A DNA stretch of 6,172 bases from JAENVT01 sp043758005 (GTDB lineage Bacteria > Actinomycetota > Acidimicrobiia > Acidimicrobiales > Ilumatobacteraceae): assembly GCA_043758005.1 (NCBI GenBank), contig JAYVOI010000041.1, positions 1 through 6,172 of the forward strand, written 5' to 3'. This document shows positions 5,015-6,172 of the stretch, piece by piece (within the stretch, counting starts at the first letter, position 1; each line of letters begins with the position of its first letter). The position numbers and the translations under genes were made by a program. The notes under the pieces were generated by a model that did no database searches, had not been told where the DNA came from, and was given only the letters and a program-made list of their open reading frames with translations.

Positions 5015-5836
5015 ATGACATCGATGGCACGCCGGATGTTCGAGCTGGTCGAGCCGATCGGTGTCATCCCTTACTCAGCTGACGAGCCCAACGAGGCCAT
5101 GTTCGCCCTGGGGTTCACCAACTACTGGGACACCTACTTCGCCGGACGGGCGGCGCCCCTCGGTCTCGCCTCAGCGAACCTGGTGGACGCGCTCTTCTAC
5201 AACTTCGCTCCCGGCGAGGTGGCCCGCCACATTCCGAAGGTCTGGCACACGACCACGCCCGAGGCCGCGATCGCCGCTCGTCAGAAGGGCTGTGTGAACG
5301 CGTTGCGACGAATCCTCGGCGATCACGTCGACTCTCCCCCCTTCGCACGCGCCACTGAACTGCTGCTCAGGGCTGCGACCAGTGCACCGAGCGAGGGCCG
5401 GCCCATGTACGCCGCGCTGCGCGCGATCCCGATCCCCGACGACGTGGTGGCCCGCTTCTTCCATGCAGCTTCCTTGCTGCGCGAGCACCGCGGCGACGGG
5501 CACATCGCCGCCCTCATGACCGAGGGAGTCGGCGGCCTCGAGGCGCACGTCCTCCTCGCCCTCGACATGAACATGCCCGCGGAGAAGTTCGGACGCATCC
5601 ACCACCTCCCCGTACGGCAGCTCGCCGCTGTGATCGACGGGATGCGCGACCGCCACCTGATCGGCGATGACGGTTGGCTGAGCGAACCGGGCCGCGCTGT
5701 CAAACAGCGGGTCGAGGCGCTCACCGACGACCTCGCAGCGAAGCCTTACGAGAGCCTCGAAGCCGACGAGCTCGACGAGCTCGTGGCCACGCTCGAACCG
5801 CTCGCCACGCTGCTACTCGCCGCCCAGGACTCCTAG
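5015..5836 (+). CDS. SCO6745 family protein, function unknown
   Basis: A protein of 273 residues from the ATG at 5015. It matches the actinobacterial family named after Streptomyces coelicolor SCO6745. The hallmarks are an N-terminal RRMFELVEPIGVIPYS (6-21), the core ALGFTNYWDTYFAGRAAPLG (31-50), FYNFAPGEVARHIPKVW (61-77), a central helix FFHAASLLREHRGDGHIAAL (148-167) and a C-terminal part GWLSEPGRAVKQRVEALTDD (220-239). That last part looks like the wing and helix of a MarR-type winged helix, so a DNA-binding or regulatory role is possible but unproven. The frame is open back to a GTG at 4910 that overlaps the reductase stop, but residues before 5015 show no family resemblance. GGAAGAAAG (4997-5005) lies nine bases before the ATG at 5015, which decides the start. 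An ATG at 5024 is an alternative. It lies about 100 bases behind the reductase and is probably in the same operon. Confidence 0.85.
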   Translation: MTSMARRMFELVEPIGVIPYSADEPNEAMFALGFTNYWDTYFAGRAAPLGLASANLVDALFYNFAPGEVARHIPKVWHTTTPEAAIAARQKGCVNALRRILGDHVDSPPFARATELLLRAATSAPSEGRPMYAALRAIPIPDDVVARFFHAASLLREHRGDGHIAALMTEGVGGLEAHVLLALDMNMPAEKFGRIHHLPVRQLAAVIDGMRDRHLIGDDGWLSEPGRAVKQRVEALTDDLAAKPYESLEADELDELVATLEPLATLLLAAQDS

Positions 5837-5909
5837 ACGCAGCAACGACGGTTCTGTTCGCGACGCCGTCCAGAGGGATCAGTGGTCGAACCGATCTGAA
5901 GCGCTGACA

Positions 5910-6172
5910 GTGACCGCAGCGAGCTGTACCGTCCTCAACTTCGAAGTCGACGACATCGACAGCACCGTGGTCTCGTTGTCCGAACGAGGCGTCCGATTCG
6001 AACAGTACGAAGGCCTCGGCCAGGACGACCTCGGCGTGTTCCGCACCGATGGGCCATTCATCGCCTGGTTCAAGGACCCGTCGGGCAATGTCCTGTCGGT
6101 CCTCCAGGAACGAACTTGGAGCACCACGGCGCGCTCGACCGCGCATCCCCGCACCGCACCCATGCGCTGCTC
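5910..6172 (+). pseudogene. VOC family protein, C-terminal half only, running to the window edge
   Basis: The frame reads TVLNFEVDDIDSTVVSLSER, GVRFEQYEGLGQDDLGV, PFIAWFKDPSGNVLSVLQER. This is the second half of a glyoxalase/VOC domain, ending with the usual FKDP.GN.LS..QE, whose final Glu is a metal ligand in many members. The first half of the domain (about 50-60 residues before TVLNFEV) is missing. The frame stays open back through 5837 into the end of the SCO6745-family gene, but that stretch has no VOC character, and GTG at 5910 is only the nearest start codon. After QE, where VOC proteins normally end, the frame continues without a stop to the window end (TWSTTARSTAHPRTAPMR), so the natural stop also seems lost. 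It is best read as a fragment left by a rearrangement between 5836 and about 5920. It is distinct from the VOC gene at 1048-1474. Confidence 0.75.

Noticed and set aside
5721..6146. A 141-codon minus-strand frame at the right end.
   Set aside because: It lies opposite the end of the SCO6745-family gene and the VOC fragment, whose plus-strand motifs are clear.

Overview
The window is high-GC DNA (roughly two thirds G+C by eye) with GTG starts, GC-rich third codon positions and a gene of the SCO6745 family. This family is known mainly from actinobacteria, so the source is most likely an actinobacterium. I cannot resolve genus or species.

Left edge (1-611, + strand): the C-terminal three quarters of an EAL-domain cyclic-di-GMP phosphodiesterase, whose start lies outside the window. 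Bases 612-1005 hold no gene I can support. They do contain a 28-base minus-strand segment (708-735) that reads like the 3' end of a tRNA (T arm, acceptor strand, CCA) with no matching 5' part, which is a candidate relic of tRNA-targeted integration. Next, on the minus strand, come a strong hairpin (1006-1030), a VOC (glyoxalase/PhnB-like) gene broken by a one-base frameshift (1048-1474), and an intact TetR-family regulator (1609-2268). The regulator has its own promoter, with an operator-like palindrome between -35 and -10. The regulator and the VOC gene probably formed one transcription unit.

Centre (2379-3036): two gene fragments stand head to head. One is the last 46 or so codons of an NmrA-like NAD(P)H-binding protein on the minus strand. 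The other is the ligand-binding half of a second TetR regulator on the plus strand, without its DNA-binding domain. The two homologies meet within a few bases near 2519-2524. This is what a single deletion through a divergently transcribed enzyme/regulator pair would leave. Bases 3037-3299 hold nothing I recognise.

Right half (3300-6172, + strand): a third TetR regulator, intact and with the same promoter design as the first (TTGACA, palindrome in the spacer, -10 box 7 bases before the start codon). It is followed by a badly damaged small gene that had a good ribosome binding site. Then come an intact RibD/dihydrofolate-reductase-fold reductase, an intact SCO6745-family protein, and the C-terminal half of a second VOC protein that runs to the window edge.

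Taken together, this is a patch of small regulator-plus-enzyme modules of the detoxification or stress type, many of them decayed. Intact genes are two TetR regulators, the reductase and the SCO6745-family protein. Broken genes are two VOC proteins, one TetR, one NmrA-like protein and one unidentified gene. I see no CRISPR array, transposase, integrase or defence system, and no convincing wholly new system.
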